64,000 nucleotides of DNA from Roseburia hominis (GCA_021771815.1 JAETOE010000005.1:160603-224602); one strand, 5' to 3'. Numbered from the stretch's first letter, positions 26,440 through 35,914 are shown. The notes: generated by a model from the letters alone, not told the origin. Numbers and translations: made by a program.

Positions 26440-27516
26440 ATGAAAGCTTTTTTGATACTCGAAGATGGGAATGTGTTTACCGGAACCAGTATTGGCTCTA
26501 CGAGGGAAGTTGTCAGTGAAATTGTGTTCAACACATCAATGACTGGATATCTGGAGGTGCTGACGGATCCGTCCTATGCAGGACAGGCGGTCGTTATGAC
26601 ATATCCTTTGATCGGAAACTATGGTATTACGCCGGATATGGAGTCCGCACGTCCATGGCCGGACGGCTATATCGTGCGGGAACTTTCCAGAATGCCGAGC
26701 AATTTCCGCTGTGAGGGAACGATTCAGGATTTCCTTGTGAAGTATGATATTCCGGGAATTGCCGGAATCGACACGCGTGCCTTGACAAAGATTCTCCGTG
26801 AAAAGGGAACGATGAACGGCATGATTACCACGAATGAGAACTATAATATAGAAGAAATTATTCCCAGATTAAAGGCTTATACGACAGGCAACGTTGTGGA
26901 CAAGGTGACCTGTACCGAGAAACGAGTATTGAAAAAGCAGGCGAATACGGCTTCTCCGAAGAAGGTAGCATTGCTTGACTTAGGCGCGAAGAACAATATT
27001 GCGGACTCCTTAAGCAAGCGCGGCTGTGACGTAACGATTTATCCGGCGCATACGACCGCGGAGGAGATTCTTGCGGCAAATCCAGACGGCATTATGCTTA
27101 GTAACGGACCGGGCGATCCAAAGGAATGTAAGGAGATCATTGCGGAAATCAGAAAGCTGTACGAATCGGATACACCGATTTTTGCAATCTGTCTCGGACA
27201 TCAGCTTATGGCGCTCGCGACCGGAGCCGACACTCACAAGATGAAATACGGGCACCGCGGCGGCAATCATCCGGTAAAGGATCTTGAGACGAACCGCGTC
27301 TATATCTCTTCGCAGAATCATGGTTATGTTGTGGATACAGACAAGCTTGATCCTGAGGTTGCCAAGCCGGCATTTGTGAATGTCAACGACGGAACGAATG
27401 AGGGATTATCCTATGTCGGTAAGAAGATCTTCACCGTGCAGTTTCATCCGGAGGCATGCCCGGGACCGCAGGATTCCGCGTACCTGTTTGATCGGTTTAT
27501 AGAAATGATGTCGTAA
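26440..27516 (+). CDS. carA: Carbamoyl-phosphate synthase, small (glutaminase) subunit
   Basis: 358 residues from the ATG at 26440 (GAAAGGACAGG upstream), the usual length. The N-terminal half is the CarA-specific domain (FLILEDGNVFTG, then FNTSMTGYLEVLTDPSYAGQ). The C-terminal half is a class I glutamine amidotransferase with nucleophile Cys in ICLGHQ and the His-Glu pair in FHPEACPGP. It releases ammonia from glutamine and passes it to CarB for carbamoyl phosphate, needed for arginine and pyrimidines. Confidence 0.97.
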   Translation: MKAFLILEDGNVFTGTSIGSTREVVSEIVFNTSMTGYLEVLTDPSYAGQAVVMTYPLIGNYGITPDMESARPWPDGYIVRELSRMPSNFRCEGTIQDFLVKYDIPGIAGIDTRALTKILREKGTMNGMITTNENYNIEEIIPRLKAYTTGNVVDKVTCTEKRVLKKQANTASPKKVALLDLGAKNNIADSLSKRGCDVTIYPAHTTAEEILAANPDGIMLSNGPGDPKECKEIIAEIRKLYESDTPIFAICLGHQLMALATGADTHKMKYGHRGGNHPVKDLETNRVYISSQNHGYVVDTDKLDPEVAKPAFVNVNDGTNEGLSYVGKKIFTVQFHPEACPGPQDSAYLFDRFIEMMS

Positions 27517-27693
27517 CTAGTGAGAATGGCAGAAAAATTGAAAATCATCCCAGGCAAATTTATTTGCCGAAGGGGGATTGCAATTTTTTTGTTGGGCGAT
27601 TAGCCCGAGCGAGAAGAAGCAGAACCAAGCTGTGCTTGGTTTGCGGATTCGAGCGGCAAGTTCGAACGTACCACAAAATATGGAGGATATAAC
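27517..27693 (+). other. carA-carB spacer with three hairpins
   Basis: The 177-base spacer, long for this operon, holds GGCAAAT/ATTTGCC (27553-27568), a possible GGGC/GCCC hairpin near 27594-27606, and a perfect 8-bp stem AACCAAGC/GCTTGGTT (27623-27641). None is followed by a T run, so they are not obvious terminators. They may stabilise or process the mRNA. AATATGGAGGAT gives carB a strong ribosome site. Confidence 0.5.
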
Positions 27694-30600
27694 ATGCCAA
27701 GAAATAAAGAGATACACAAGGTACTTGTAATTGGTTCCGGTCCGATCGTCATCGGTCAGGCGGCGGAGTTTGACTACGCGGGAACACAGGCGTGCCGTTC
27801 CTTAAAGGAAGAGGGCGTCGAGGTCGTGCTCGTGAACTCGAACCCGGCGACCATCATGACGGATAAGGACATAGCGGATCAGGTCTACATTGAGCCGTTG
27901 ACCGTTCCTGTTTTAGAGCAGATTATCGCAAAGGAAAAACCGGACTCCATTCTGCCGACCCTCGGCGGACAGGCAGGATTAAATCTCGGTATGGAGCTTT
28001 CTGAGAAAGGCATTCTGGATAAATATAACGTGAAGCTGATTGGTACGACTGCCGAGACAATTTTCAAGGCGGAGGATCGTCAGGCGTTCAAGGACACCAT
28101 GGAGAAGATCGGTGAGCCGTGCGCTGCGTCTGAGGTCGTACACAATGTGCAGGATGGTATTAAGTTCACCAACACCATCGGCTATCCGGTCGTGCTCCGT
28201 CCGGCATACACGCTCGGCGGAAGCGGCGGCGGTATCGCGCACAATGAGACGGAGCTTGTAGAAATTTTAACGAATGGACTGCGTTTAAGCCGTGTCGGGG
28301 AAGTGCTTGTAGAGCGCTGCATTGCAGGCTGGAAGGAAATCGAGTACGAGGTGATGCGCGATGCAAACGGTAACTGCATCACGGTATGTAATATGGAGAA
28401 CATCGATCCGGTCGGCGTTCATACGGGAGACTCCATTGTTGTAGCGCCGTCCCAGACACTTGGCGATAAGGAGTATCAGATGCTGCGTACTTCTGCGCTC
28501 AATATTATATCCGAATTAAATATTACGGGCGGATGTAACGTGCAGTATGCACTGCATCCGGACACGTTCGAATATTGCGTAATCGAGGTAAACCCGCGTG
28601 TATCCCGCTCTTCCGCGCTTGCATCCAAAGCGACAGGCTACCCGATCGCGAAGGTTGCGGCGAAGATCGCGCTCGGCTATACGCTCGATGAGATCAAGAA
28701 CGCCATCACGGGAAAGACCTATGCAAGCTTTGAGCCGATGCTCGATTACTGCGTAGTCAAGATTCCGAGACTTCCGTTCGATAAGTTTATCACGGCAAAG
28801 CGTACTTTGACGACACAGATGAAAGCGACCGGAGAGGTCATGAGTATCTGCAACAATTTCGAGGGCGCGCTCATGAAAGCGATCCGTTCCTTAGAGCAGC
28901 ATGTAGACAGTCTGATGTCGTATGATTTTACAGAACTTTCGGACACAGAGCTTCGTGAGCAGCTTGAGATAGTGGACGACCGCCGCATCTGGGTGATCGC
29001 AGAGGCGCTGCGCCGTGGCGTCAGCTACGATGAGATTCATGCGATTACCAAGATTGACAAATGGTTTATCGACAAGCTGGCAATTCTCGTCGAGATGGAG
29101 CAGAAGCTTAAGAGCGAGCCGCTCACGGTAGAGCTGCTTGCGGAGGCAAAGCGCATTGAGTTCCCGGACAATGTGATTGCGGAGCTTACCGGAAAGAGCG
29201 AGAAGGAAATTCACGACATGCGCTACGACAACGGAATCGTAGCGGCTTATAAGATGGTAGATACCTGTGCGGCAGAGTTTGAAGCTTCCACGCCCTACTA
29301 CTATTCCGTGTTCGGAAGCGAGAACGAGGCGGCGGAGACGAACCCGAAGAAGAAGGTGCTCGTGCTTGGTTCCGGGCCGATCCGTATCGGACAGGGCATC
29401 GAGTTCGACTACTGTTCCGTACACTGTACCTGGGCGTTTGCGAAGGAAGGCTGGGAGACGGTCATCGTCAACAATAACCCGGAGACGGTTTCGACGGACT
29501 TTGATATCGCGGACAAGCTCTATTTCGAGCCGCTGACGCCGGAGGACGTCGAGGCAATCGTAAAGCTTGAGAAGCCGGACGGCGCAGTCGTACAGTTCGG
29601 CGGACAGACCGCGATCAAGCTGACCGAAAGTCTTATGAAAATGGGCGTTAAGATTCTCGGCACGAAGGCGGAGGACGTCGATGCGGCGGAGGATCGTGAG
29701 CTTTTCGATAAGATTCTTGAGGAGACGCAGATCCCCCGGGCGGCAGGCGGCACCGTCTTTACTGCGGGGGAGGCGAAGGAGGTTGCGAACCGTCTTGGCT
29801 ATCCGGTGCTCGTGCGTCCGTCCTACGTGCTTGGCGGGCAGGGCATGAAGATTGCGTTCAGCGACGAAGAAATCGAGGAATTTATCGGTATCATCAACCG
29901 TATTGCGCAGGATCACCCGATTCTGGTAGATAAATATCTTCAGGGCAAGGAGATCGAGGTCGATGCGGTGTGCGACGGCACGGATATTTTGATTCCGGGT
30001 ATCATGGAGCATATTGAGCGTACCGGCGTGCATTCGGGAGACAGTATTTCCGTATATCCGGCGCCGACCATCAGCGATCATGTTAAGGAGACGATCGTCG
30101 AGTACACGAAGCGTCTCGCAAAGGCGCTGCATGTTGTCGGGCTTATCAATATCCAGTTTATCGCGATGAACGAGGAGGTTTACGTGATCGAGGTCAACCC
30201 GCGTTCGTCCAGGACCGTTCCGTATATCAGTAAGGTGACGGGCATTCCGATTGTTGATCTGGCGACGAAGGTCATCATTGGCGATACGATCCGCGGACTT
30301 GGCTATGAGCCGGGACTTGCGCCGACGGCTGACTATATCGCGATCAAGATGCCGGTATTCTCGTTCGAGAAGCTGCGCGGCGCGGAGATTTCCCTCGGAC
30401 CGGAGATGAAGTCCACCGGAGAGTGCCTTGGTATTGCAAAGACCTTCAACGAGGCGTTGTACAAGGCGTTTTTGGGCGCGGGCGTGAAGCTGCCCCAGTA
30501 TAAGCAGATGATTATGACGGTCAAGGATGCGGATAAGCCGGAGGCAGTCGGTGTTGCAAAGCGTTTTGAGGCGCTCGGCTACAAGATTTACGCGACCAGA

Positions 30601-30900
30601 AGCACCGCGAAATATTTGCAGGAGCACGGCGTGAATGCGCTCCGTGTCAATAAGATTTCGCAGGAGTCCCCGAATGTCATGGACTTGATTTTGGGACACA
30701 AGATCGATCTTGTCATTGATACTCCGACACAGGGAAATGGGGATAAGACCCGCGACGGCTTTTTGATCCGCAGAAATGCGATTGAGACAGGCGTTTACTG
30801 TATCACGGCGATGGATACGGCAAATGCGCTCGCGCGCAGCCTTGAGACTGCGATGGACACGCTGACGCCGGTAGATATTGCCAAGGTTAAGAACATGTAA
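27694..30900 (+). CDS. carB: Carbamoyl-phosphate synthase, large subunit
   Basis: 1068 residues, full family length. Two homologous ATP-grasp halves: the first begins [21 protein letters not shown], the second [19 protein letters not shown] at about residue 552. The first half makes carboxyphosphate, the second phosphorylates carbamate. The last ~140 residues are an MGS-like allosteric domain ([22 protein letters not shown]). Every core motif is present. It works with CarA in the cytosol. Confidence 0.97.
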   Translation: MPRNKEIHKVLVIGSGPIVIGQAAEFDYAGTQACRSLKEEGVEVVLVNSNPATIMTDKDIADQVYIEPLTVPVLEQIIAKEKPDSILPTLGGQAGLNLGMELSEKGILDKYNVKLIGTTAETIFKAEDRQAFKDTMEKIGEPCAASEVVHNVQDGIKFTNTIGYPVVLRPAYTLGGSGGGIAHNETELVEILTNGLRLSRVGEVLVERCIAGWKEIEYEVMRDANGNCITVCNMENIDPVGVHTGDSIVVAPSQTLGDKEYQMLRTSALNIISELNITGGCNVQYALHPDTFEYCVIEVNPRVSRSSALASKATGYPIAKVAAKIALGYTLDEIKNAITGKTYASFEPMLDYCVVKIPRLPFDKFITAKRTLTTQMKATGEVMSICNNFEGALMKAIRSLEQHVDSLMSYDFTELSDTELREQLEIVDDRRIWVIAEALRRGVSYDEIHAITKIDKWFIDKLAILVEMEQKLKSEPLTVELLAEAKRIEFPDNVIAELTGKSEKEIHDMRYDNGIVAAYKMVDTCAAEFEASTPYYYSVFGSENEAAETNPKKKVLVLGSGPIRIGQGIEFDYCSVHCTWAFAKEGWETVIVNNNPETVSTDFDIADKLYFEPLTPEDVEAIVKLEKPDGAVVQFGGQTAIKLTESLMKMGVKILGTKAEDVDAAEDRELFDKILEETQIPRAAGGTVFTAGEAKEVANRLGYPVLVRPSYVLGGQGMKIAFSDEEIEEFIGIINRIAQDHPILVDKYLQGKEIEVDAVCDGTDILIPGIMEHIERTGVHSGDSISVYPAPTISDHVKETIVEYTKRLAKALHVVGLINIQFIAMNEEVYVIEVNPRSSRTVPYISKVTGIPIVDLATKVIIGDTIRGLGYEPGLAPTADYIAIKMPVFSFEKLRGAEISLGPEMKSTGECLGIAKTFNEALYKAFLGAGVKLPQYKQMIMTVKDADKPEAVGVAKRFEALGYKIYATRSTAKYLQEHGVNALRVNKISQESPNVMDLILGHKIDLVIDTPTQGNGDKTRDGFLIRRNAIETGVYCITAMDTANALARSLETAMDTLTPVDIAKVKNM

Positions 30901-30903
30901 GAA

Positions 30904-30955
30904 AAAGGAGCATATCTGTAAAATCGGTTTGGATTTTCAGATATGCTCCTTTTTG
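30904..30955. terminator. Terminator after carB
   Basis: AAGGAGCATATCTG pairs with CAGATATGCTCCTT, followed by TTT on the plus strand and preceded by A's, so it could act in both directions, also ending the minus-strand small ORF at 31005. Confidence 0.9.
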
Positions 30956-31004
30956 GTGTGTAAAACGATATGAAATTTTCCTCTGTACATATCCATCCTC
31001 CGGA

Positions 31005-31106
31005 TTACTGGAGAAATGGATAGATGTCTGTACCGTTCATCATTGCAACGCTTGCTGCGATGAAATCAATATTTTTTGTGAAATAGTTCTTGAATTTCTT
31101 TAACAT
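31005..31106 (-). CDS. Possible 33-residue peptide
   Basis: A minus-strand frame starts at ATG 31106 with AAGGAGG seven bases upstream and ends at 31005, then runs towards the terminator shared with carB. The peptide starts MLKKFKNYFTKNIDFIAA, a basic amphipathic helix, then ends NGTDIYPFLQ. The basic amphipathic start recalls AgrD-like and other exported prepeptides, but it lacks the Cys of cyclic lactones. No modification or export gene adjoins. Translation is likely from the ribosome site; function unknown. Confidence 0.45.
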   Translation of the reverse strand: MLKKFKNYFTKNIDFIAASVAMMNGTDIYPFLQ

Positions 31107-31111
31107 AATAA

Positions 31112-31178
31112 TCCTCCTTGTTTTCCGAAGGAAAATGCGAGCCCGCTGGCGAGCAGAGGATTTTCCTCCTTGTTTTAA
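31112..31178. repeat. Duplicated ribosome-site segment and hairpin upstream of the 33-residue ORF
   Basis: TCCTCCTTGTTTT occurs at 31112-31124 and again at 31166-31178. On the minus strand these are two copies of AAAACAAGGAGGA, one serving the small ORF and one 54 bases upstream with no start behind it. Between them GGAAAAT (31130-31136) pairs with ATTTTCC (31160-31166). Confidence 0.6.
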
Positions 31179-31290
31179 TAACACAGTGTATTTTTACTTT
31201 CCTGTCAGTTCATTTCCTGCTGACAGATATTATAATACACGGAAGAATCACAATAATATAGATAGTATATTAGCAAAAAATAAGGCGATA

Positions 31291-31318
31291 TTGACTTTTT
31301 TGCTTTTCAGTATAAAAT
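31291..31318 (+). promoter_or_regulatory. Likely promoter of the AraC gene
   Basis: TTGACT (31291-31296), 16 bases, TAAAAT (31313-31318). A second possible -10, TATAAT at 31231-31236, is flanked by the inverted repeat CTGTCAG (31202-31208) and CTGACAG (31219-31225) and may drive transcription from further upstream. Confidence 0.5.
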
Positions 31319-31357
31319 AGAGCCTGGGAAAGACAGAAGCGAAACCGAAGAAAGCAG

Positions 31358-31438
31358 AAGCGAAGGAAAAAATGAAATCATAAGGAAAGCGGAGGGAAAA
31401 AGCGAAGGAAAAAATGAAATCATAAGGAAAGCGGAGGA
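31358..31438 (+). repeat. 42-bp tandem duplication with tiny ORFs in the AraC leader
   Basis: A 42-base unit occurs twice (31358-31399 and 31400-31438). Each copy carries GAAGGA, then ATG AAA TCA TAA, then GGAAAGCGGAGG. So each copy has a ribosome-site-like stretch and a three-codon frame. The GGAGG of the second copy serves the GTG start of the AraC gene. Confidence 0.8.
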
Positions 31439-31446
31439 GAAAACAA

Positions 31447-32322
31447 GTGAAGATAGAAAAAAGTAATATGGCGGAGAACACCTATGAAGATATTAATCTG
31501 GAGCCGGACGTCGGGTTTGACATCCGGTTTGTTACCATGAAGCATAATTCGCCCTTTCACTGGCACAGGGAATTGGAGATTCTCTATATTTTAAACGGAC
31601 ACGCGACGGTGCGCATGGATGGAGAGCGCTACGAATTAAACCCGCTGGATGCAATCGTAATCGACTATGCGCACATTCACGAGGTGATCTATGCGCTGCC
31701 GCAGACTATGGGCATCTGCATTCACGTATCAAGGCAGCTTTTAAGGCGTTATCTGCCGGACGCCGGGCCGATGGCAATCCATTGCACGGGGCAGCGGATC
31801 CTGCCCGGCGAACAGGAATATTACAGTGAATTGTGCGGCTGCCTGAAAGAATTGACGGTGCTTTATGTCAATCAGACGCAGACCTATCAGTTGAAAAGCA
31901 CCGCGTTGATTCTTAAGATACTGGCGTGCCTGATCGAGCATTTTACCCAGCCGGTAACAAAGGCGGCGTCAGATGCGAAGACCGGAAATATGGAGCGGCT
32001 CGAACAGATCTGCGCCTATGTGGATCACAATTATGGGAGGGAGATTACCCTGCAGGAGGCGGCGGACACGCTTGGTCTGAACAGGGAGTACTTCTGCAGG
32101 TTCTTCAAGCAGAGCACCGGTACGTCTTTTATCCGTTATGTGAACCAGGTGCGGCTCAATTATATTTATCAGGATCTTCTGCATACGGACGATGCGGTGC
32201 AGGAAATCATGGAACGGCACGGATTTTACAATCAAAAGCTGTTCTACCGGATGTTTAAGGAACGCTTTGGTTGTACGCCCAGAGAGGCGCGGAGCATGGC
32301 AAAGGATAACCCGTATGTGTAG
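31447..32322 (+). CDS. AraC-family transcriptional regulator with cupin sensor
   Basis: 291 residues starting at GTG with GCGGAGGAG upstream. The N-terminal cupin domain has the sugar-sensing His pattern (HNSPFHWHRELEILYILNG, ~31-49). The C-terminal ~100 residues hold the two AraC helix-turn-helices (ITLQEAADTLGLNREYFCRF; AVQEIMERHGFYNQKLFYRMF). No enzyme or transporter gene is coupled to it, so its target is unclear; the ABC operon downstream has its own GntR control. Confidence 0.85.
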   Translation: MKIEKSNMAENTYEDINLEPDVGFDIRFVTMKHNSPFHWHRELEILYILNGHATVRMDGERYELNPLDAIVIDYAHIHEVIYALPQTMGICIHVSRQLLRRYLPDAGPMAIHCTGQRILPGEQEYYSELCGCLKELTVLYVNQTQTYQLKSTALILKILACLIEHFTQPVTKAASDAKTGNMERLEQICAYVDHNYGREITLQEAADTLGLNREYFCRFFKQSTGTSFIRYVNQVRLNYIYQDLLHTDDAVQEIMERHGFYNQKLFYRMFKERFGCTPREARSMAKDNPYV

Positions 32323-32364
32323 GAGCGCCCGTATGTGTAGGAGTGCCCGCATGCGTAGGAATGC
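32311..32364. repeat. 18-bp repeat, three copies, across the AraC stop codon
   Basis: CCGTATGTGTAGGAGCGC (32311-32328) is followed by two further copies with a few changes (32329-32346, 32347-32364). The first copy encodes the last residues PYV and the TAG stop, so the copies after it are untranslated. Confidence 0.8.
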
Positions 32365-32415
32365 TTGACGGACAATGAAAATAAGTCCCGGTATTTGCGC
32401 GTATGAAAAAAAGCA

Positions 32416-32456
32416 TTGACAAAACTGTGGATAGAGTGTATATATTTATATATACA
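32416..32456 (+). promoter_or_regulatory. Promoter and YtrA-type operator of the ABC/GntR operon
   Basis: TTGACA (32416-32421), 17 bases, TATATA (32439-32444). A 20-bp palindrome, TGTAT-N10-ATACA (32437-32456), covers the -10. The same pattern recurs at 35941-35960 before the CPBP gene. GntR repressors of the YtrA subfamily bind such sites; the regulator is encoded inside the operon at 34091. Confidence 0.75.
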
Positions 32457-32512
32457 GTAAATGTACACATGTTGCAAAAGGGAAATGCAGGTACAAAGAG
32501 GGAGACAGTCTG

Positions 32513-33370
32513 ATGCTATTAGAATTGAACGATGTATCAAAGCATCTCGGAACTTTTCATATGAAGAACATCAATGTTTCGCTGCCCGAGGGGTATATCA
32601 TGGGGCTGATCGGGCCGAACGGGGCGGGCAAGACGACGTTGCTGCATCTGATTCTGGGGCTGTATGGCGCGGATGCCGGAAGCGTCCGCGTGGCGGGAGG
32701 TTCCTATGAGGAGAGCGAGCGTGAAATCCGCGAACAGACCGGGACGGTGCTGCTTGAGAGGCTGTTCGATCCTGGATATACTCTGCGGCAGAATGCAGAC
32801 CGCTACGGAGCGTATTATTCTGCGTATCAGCCGGAGGTATTTCTTGACTATCTGGAACGGTTTTCCCTTGCGCCGGAGCGTAAATACCGGAAATTATCTA
32901 CGGGAGAAGAATTGAAGTTCCAGTTGGCGTTCGCGCTGGCGCACGATCCGAAATTGCTGGTACTTGACGAACCAGCAGGAAATTTTGATCCAAAATTCCG
33001 CGCAGAATTCTTTAAAGTGTTAAAGGAATTCATTTCAGACGGAACGAGGAGCGTCATATTATCCACGCACCTGACGGAAGATCTCGACCGCATGGCGGAC
33101 TACATTACCTATCTGGAAAAAGGAAGATGCCTGATGTCGGGCGATATCGAAACGCTGCGCGATTCGTATCGCCTGGTGACAGGAGAGGCATACAAGATTC
33201 GGCTGCTGCCGAAGGAAGACGTCATTCATATCGAAGAAGGGGCGTTTGGGGTGCGCGCGCTCGTGCGTCACCACAAGAGGAATGTGTACGACAACGCGCT
33301 TGCCGTCACGGCGCCGACGTTGGAGGAACTCATGTATTTTGTGACAAAGCGCAGGAGGGAAATAAGGTGA
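32513..33370 (+). CDS. ABC transporter ATPase, YtrB-like
   Basis: 285 residues. Walker A is GPNGAGKTT (~35-43), the signature region LSTGEELKFQLAFAL, and Walker B with LLVLDEPAGNFDP. The signature Gly-Gly of most ABC proteins is replaced by TGE, as is common in this exporter subgroup. A ~70-residue C-terminal extension follows. Its stop overlaps the GTG of the membrane protein gene (GTGA). Export of cell-wall-active compounds or membrane-stress defence is typical of YtrABC-type systems; the substrate here is unknown. Confidence 0.85.
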   Translation: MLLELNDVSKHLGTFHMKNINVSLPEGYIMGLIGPNGAGKTTLLHLILGLYGADAGSVRVAGGSYEESEREIREQTGTVLLERLFDPGYTLRQNADRYGAYYSAYQPEVFLDYLERFSLAPERKYRKLSTGEELKFQLAFALAHDPKLLVLDEPAGNFDPKFRAEFFKVLKEFISDGTRSVILSTHLTEDLDRMADYITYLEKGRCLMSGDIETLRDSYRLVTGEAYKIRLLPKEDVIHIEEGAFGVRALVRHHKRNVYDNALAVTAPTLEELMYFVTKRRREIR

Positions 33371-34056
33371 AACAGATCATTTGCGATTATTTTATGGCAT
33401 ATCGGGCGGGGCGGTGGAAGACGGCGGGAATAAATAGCGCTACCCTGATAATATATTGTCTGGCGGTATTTCCTTGCTTTTCGCGTCTGTATGAAAAGGG
33501 AGCGCTGGTAATCGGTACGTTTTATGTGACGGCGGTCATCATTCTGTATACACCGTATGCGGCGCAGCTGCATCCGGTGACGCTGCCGAAGCTGATGCAC
33601 CTGTGTCCTATGGCTGCGTCAAAGAGGCATGCGTATCTTGCAGGGGCATACGCATTCAAGGTATTGTTCCCGGTCGGGATTGCGGCGCTGGCGATGGGGC
33701 TGCTCACTGCGCTTTGGGATGTGAGCGTGTGGTATGGTGCGTGCGTTGTGCTTGCGGTGGCAGGCGAGGCGGTCTGCACGAGTCTCCTTCGGGCGGAGCG
33801 GATCGCGGCGTGTACCATAAAAAAGCAGTCGGCTGCATTTTATGGCGGTGCGGACGGATGGGAGACATACGCAATGATCGTGGCAGACTTCATGGGGCTG
33901 TTTTTGATTATTATTTCCATGTGGGCGGACGAATTCGACGGATATTTGAAATGGGTGGTGCTTGTGCCGATGGCGGTACTGGAACTGCCGGTCACTGCCA
34001 AGATGCTGCGCAGGGTGCCGGAGGCGCTTAACGCCGCGGTGTACTTCGAAGGATAG
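33367..34056 (+). CDS. ABC-2-like membrane protein of the YtrA-type operon
   Basis: 229 residues from GTG 33367, which overlaps the preceding TGA; an earlier in-frame start lies inside the ATPase gene and is rejected. About six hydrophobic helices, basic N-terminus (YFMAYRAGRWKTAG). It is probably the permease partner of the ATPase before it, with the second ATPase-permease fusion (34465) making up the other half. Confidence 0.75.
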   Translation: MKQIICDYFMAYRAGRWKTAGINSATLIIYCLAVFPCFSRLYEKGALVIGTFYVTAVIILYTPYAAQLHPVTLPKLMHLCPMAASKRHAYLAGAYAFKVLFPVGIAALAMGLLTALWDVSVWYGACVVLAVAGEAVCTSLLRAERIAACTIKKQSAAFYGGADGWETYAMIVADFMGLFLIIISMWADEFDGYLKWVVLVPMAVLELPVTAKMLRRVPEALNAAVYFEG

Positions 34057-34090
34057 ATTTGAGGGCATTGTAGAGAAACGGAGCGGGAAA

Positions 34091-34468
34091 ATGAAAATTG
34101 TGATACAGCCGCAGGGCACATTGGCGATCTATGAGCAGATCGTCAATCAACTGAAAAATGAAATTGTCACAGGGTCGCTTGTGGCGGGCGAAGCGCTTCC
34201 GTCCATCCGGGGACTTGCGGCGGAGCTTGGCGTCAGCGTCATCACGACAAAGCGCGCCTATGAGGAATTGGAAAAGGAAGGGCTGATTCGCTCCGCACAG
34301 GGCAAGGGATTCTACGTTTGTGAATACAACACGGATTACCTGAAGGAGAAACAGCTCGTAATGCTCGAAAAGCGCCTGGGGGAGATTATCGCGGAAGCGA
34401 AAGGCGCGGGGCTGTCGCTTGCGGAGCTTGTGGAAATGATAAATGCACTGTATGAGAGCGGGGAGTGA
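34091..34468 (+). CDS. GntR-family repressor, YtrA subfamily
   Basis: 125 residues from ATG 34091, preceded by GAGCGGG. An N-terminal winged helix (YEQIVNQLKNEIVTGSLVAG, then LPSIRGLAAELGVSVITTKRAYEEL in pieces) and only a ~50-residue helical C-terminal part, the mark of the YtrA subfamily. It likely binds TGTAT-N10-ATACA sites at 32437 and 35941 and so represses its own operon and the CPBP gene. Its stop overlaps the next start (ATGAGG/GTGAGG region, 4 bases). Confidence 0.9.
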   Translation: MKIVIQPQGTLAIYEQIVNQLKNEIVTGSLVAGEALPSIRGLAAELGVSVITTKRAYEELEKEGLIRSAQGKGFYVCEYNTDYLKEKQLVMLEKRLGEIIAEAKGAGLSLAELVEMINALYESGE

Positions 34469-35907
34469 GGCGGACAATGGGCACACAGATAACGGACACA
34501 CAGACAATGGCTATACAGACAACGGAAACACCGATTCTGGAATTTTGCCATGTCACAGGGAAAATGCGAAAATTTCATTTGGATGATATCAGTTTCGTGC
34601 TTCCGGCAGGCTATCTGATGGGGCTTGCCGGGGCGAACGGAGCAGGAAAGTCGACACTCGTCGATACAATCATGAATCCAAGGCACAATTACACGGGAAC
34701 GATCCGCTTTATGGGTGAGGATATCCGGGAAAATCATACGGCGGCGTTAGAACACCTGGGGCTTGTGTCGGAGCGAAATTCATTTCTGGAACGATATTCT
34801 GCGGAACAGAATGCCATGCTGCTGGGAAAGCTGTATGAAAGTTTTGACTTCGAGCGGTTTAAGGAGGCTATGAAGAAAATGGAACTCTCCGCCGCAAAGA
34901 CCGTCGGAGCTATGTCGCGCGGGGAACGTATGCGTTTTCAGATGGCGTTTGCGATGGCGCACGATACCAGTTTGTATTTGCTCGACGAGGCGACGGCAGG
35001 TCTTGATCCCGTTTTCCGCCACGACTTTCTTCATATGGTACAGACCGTCATGGCTGAGGAGGGCGCGTCGGTTCTGATGGTGACGCATCTGACGGAGGAG
35101 CTGGAACAGAAGTCGGATTATGTAGGAATCATGGAGGCGGGCAGACTGATTTCCTTTGGGGAAAACACGGGAAGCGTGGAAAGCACGGGAAGCATGGAAA
35201 GCATGAAAAGCATGGAAAGCACGGGAAGCATGGGAAGCGTGGAAAGCATGAAAAGCATGGAAAGCGCGGAAAACATGGAAAACACGGGAAACGCGAAAAG
35301 CGCGAAAAACATGGAAAACACAGGAAACGCGAAAAGCGCGGGAATCGCAGGAAGCACGGGAATCGCAGGAATACAGGAAACTGCGGAAACAAAAGCATCT
35401 GCCCGTGAGGACGGCGGACATCAGCGCAAGAGAATCCGGGAGTTTGAGGGGGCGTACTCTAAAGCGGCGTCTAATGGCATGGAGCCGGTGACGAATTTGT
35501 GCATCATTCTCTTTGAAGTTTTTATTACGCTTTGCCTGTGTATTCCGTTCTCGTTGGAGGAAAGCAAGCTGTTTCTTAGCGTTGGAGTGATGCTCGCGCC
35601 CTGGCCTGTCTGGATTTATCTCAACCGCTTTCTTTTCATCACGGAAGAAGGGAAAACTTACCAGATGGCGGATAAGCTGAAATATTTTCCGGTGGACAGA
35701 AAAGAATTGCAGCGCGTTCATCAGGGATACCTTGTGCATTTCCTTAAGATACCGTTTTTCTGCGGGATGGCGGCGCAGCTTCTGACCGCGCTGATTGCAA
35801 ATCACGGGCTTACCGTAGGAAATGTGATCTGCCCGCTCCTTATCGCGGGCGCATATCCGTTTTTGATCGGTCAGGCGCTGATTCATGAGAAAAAGCAGCG
35901 AGAATAA
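34465..35907 (+). CDS. ABC ATPase fused to a membrane domain through a repetitive linker
   Basis: 480 residues, start GTG or ATG at 34465/34477. Residues ~20-230 are an ABC ATPase (Walker A GANGAGKST; MSRGERMRFQMAFAMA; Walker B LYLLDEATAGLDP). Residues ~233-315 are low-complexity, made of S-M-E, S-T-G and E-N-M-E-N-T-G-N units. The last ~150 residues hold about four membrane helices and end EKKQRE. In YtrB/YtrC-like systems these parts are separate proteins, so this is a fusion. The linker DNA repeat looks expandable. It probably completes the exporter with the products of 32513 and 33367. Confidence 0.8.
   Translation: MRRTMGTQITDTQTMAIQTTETPILEFCHVTGKMRKFHLDDISFVLPAGYLMGLAGANGAGKSTLVDTIMNPRHNYTGTIRFMGEDIRENHTAALEHLGLVSERNSFLERYSAEQNAMLLGKLYESFDFERFKEAMKKMELSAAKTVGAMSRGERMRFQMAFAMAHDTSLYLLDEATAGLDPVFRHDFLHMVQTVMAEEGASVLMVTHLTEELEQKSDYVGIMEAGRLISFGENTGSVESTGSMESMKSMESTGSMGSVESMKSMESAENMENTGNAKSAKNMENTGNAKSAGIAGSTGIAGIQETAETKASAREDGGHQRKRIREFEGAYSKAASNGMEPVTNLCIILFEVFITLCLCIPFSLEESKLFLSVGVMLAPWPVWIYLNRFLFITEEGKTYQMADKLKYFPVDRKELQRVHQGYLVHFLKIPFFCGMAAQLLTALIANHGLTVGNVICPLLIAGAYPFLIGQALIHEKKQRE
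35161..35390. repeat. Imperfect short-unit coding repeat in the ABC fusion gene
   Basis: About fifteen to twenty copies of short units such as GGAAAGCATG and GGAAGCACG with 3n spacing keep the reading frame. The pattern suits replication slippage, so the copy number may vary among strains. Confidence 0.75.
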
Positions 35908-35914
35908 ATCCGCC

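Noticed and set aside
28891..30699. A 602-residue open frame antisense to carB
   Set aside because: It lies wholly inside carB, whose motifs are intact throughout, and has no ribosome site or known domain. High-GC codons of carB give long antisense frames.
33127..33366. Longer start for the ABC-2-like membrane protein
   Set aside because: The extension lies in another frame of the ATPase gene and has no ribosome site; the GTG at 33367 overlaps the ATPase stop in the usual way.
35161..35390. Repeats taken for a CRISPR array
   Set aside because: Units are short, in frame, degenerate and not separated by unique spacers; they encode a low-complexity linker.
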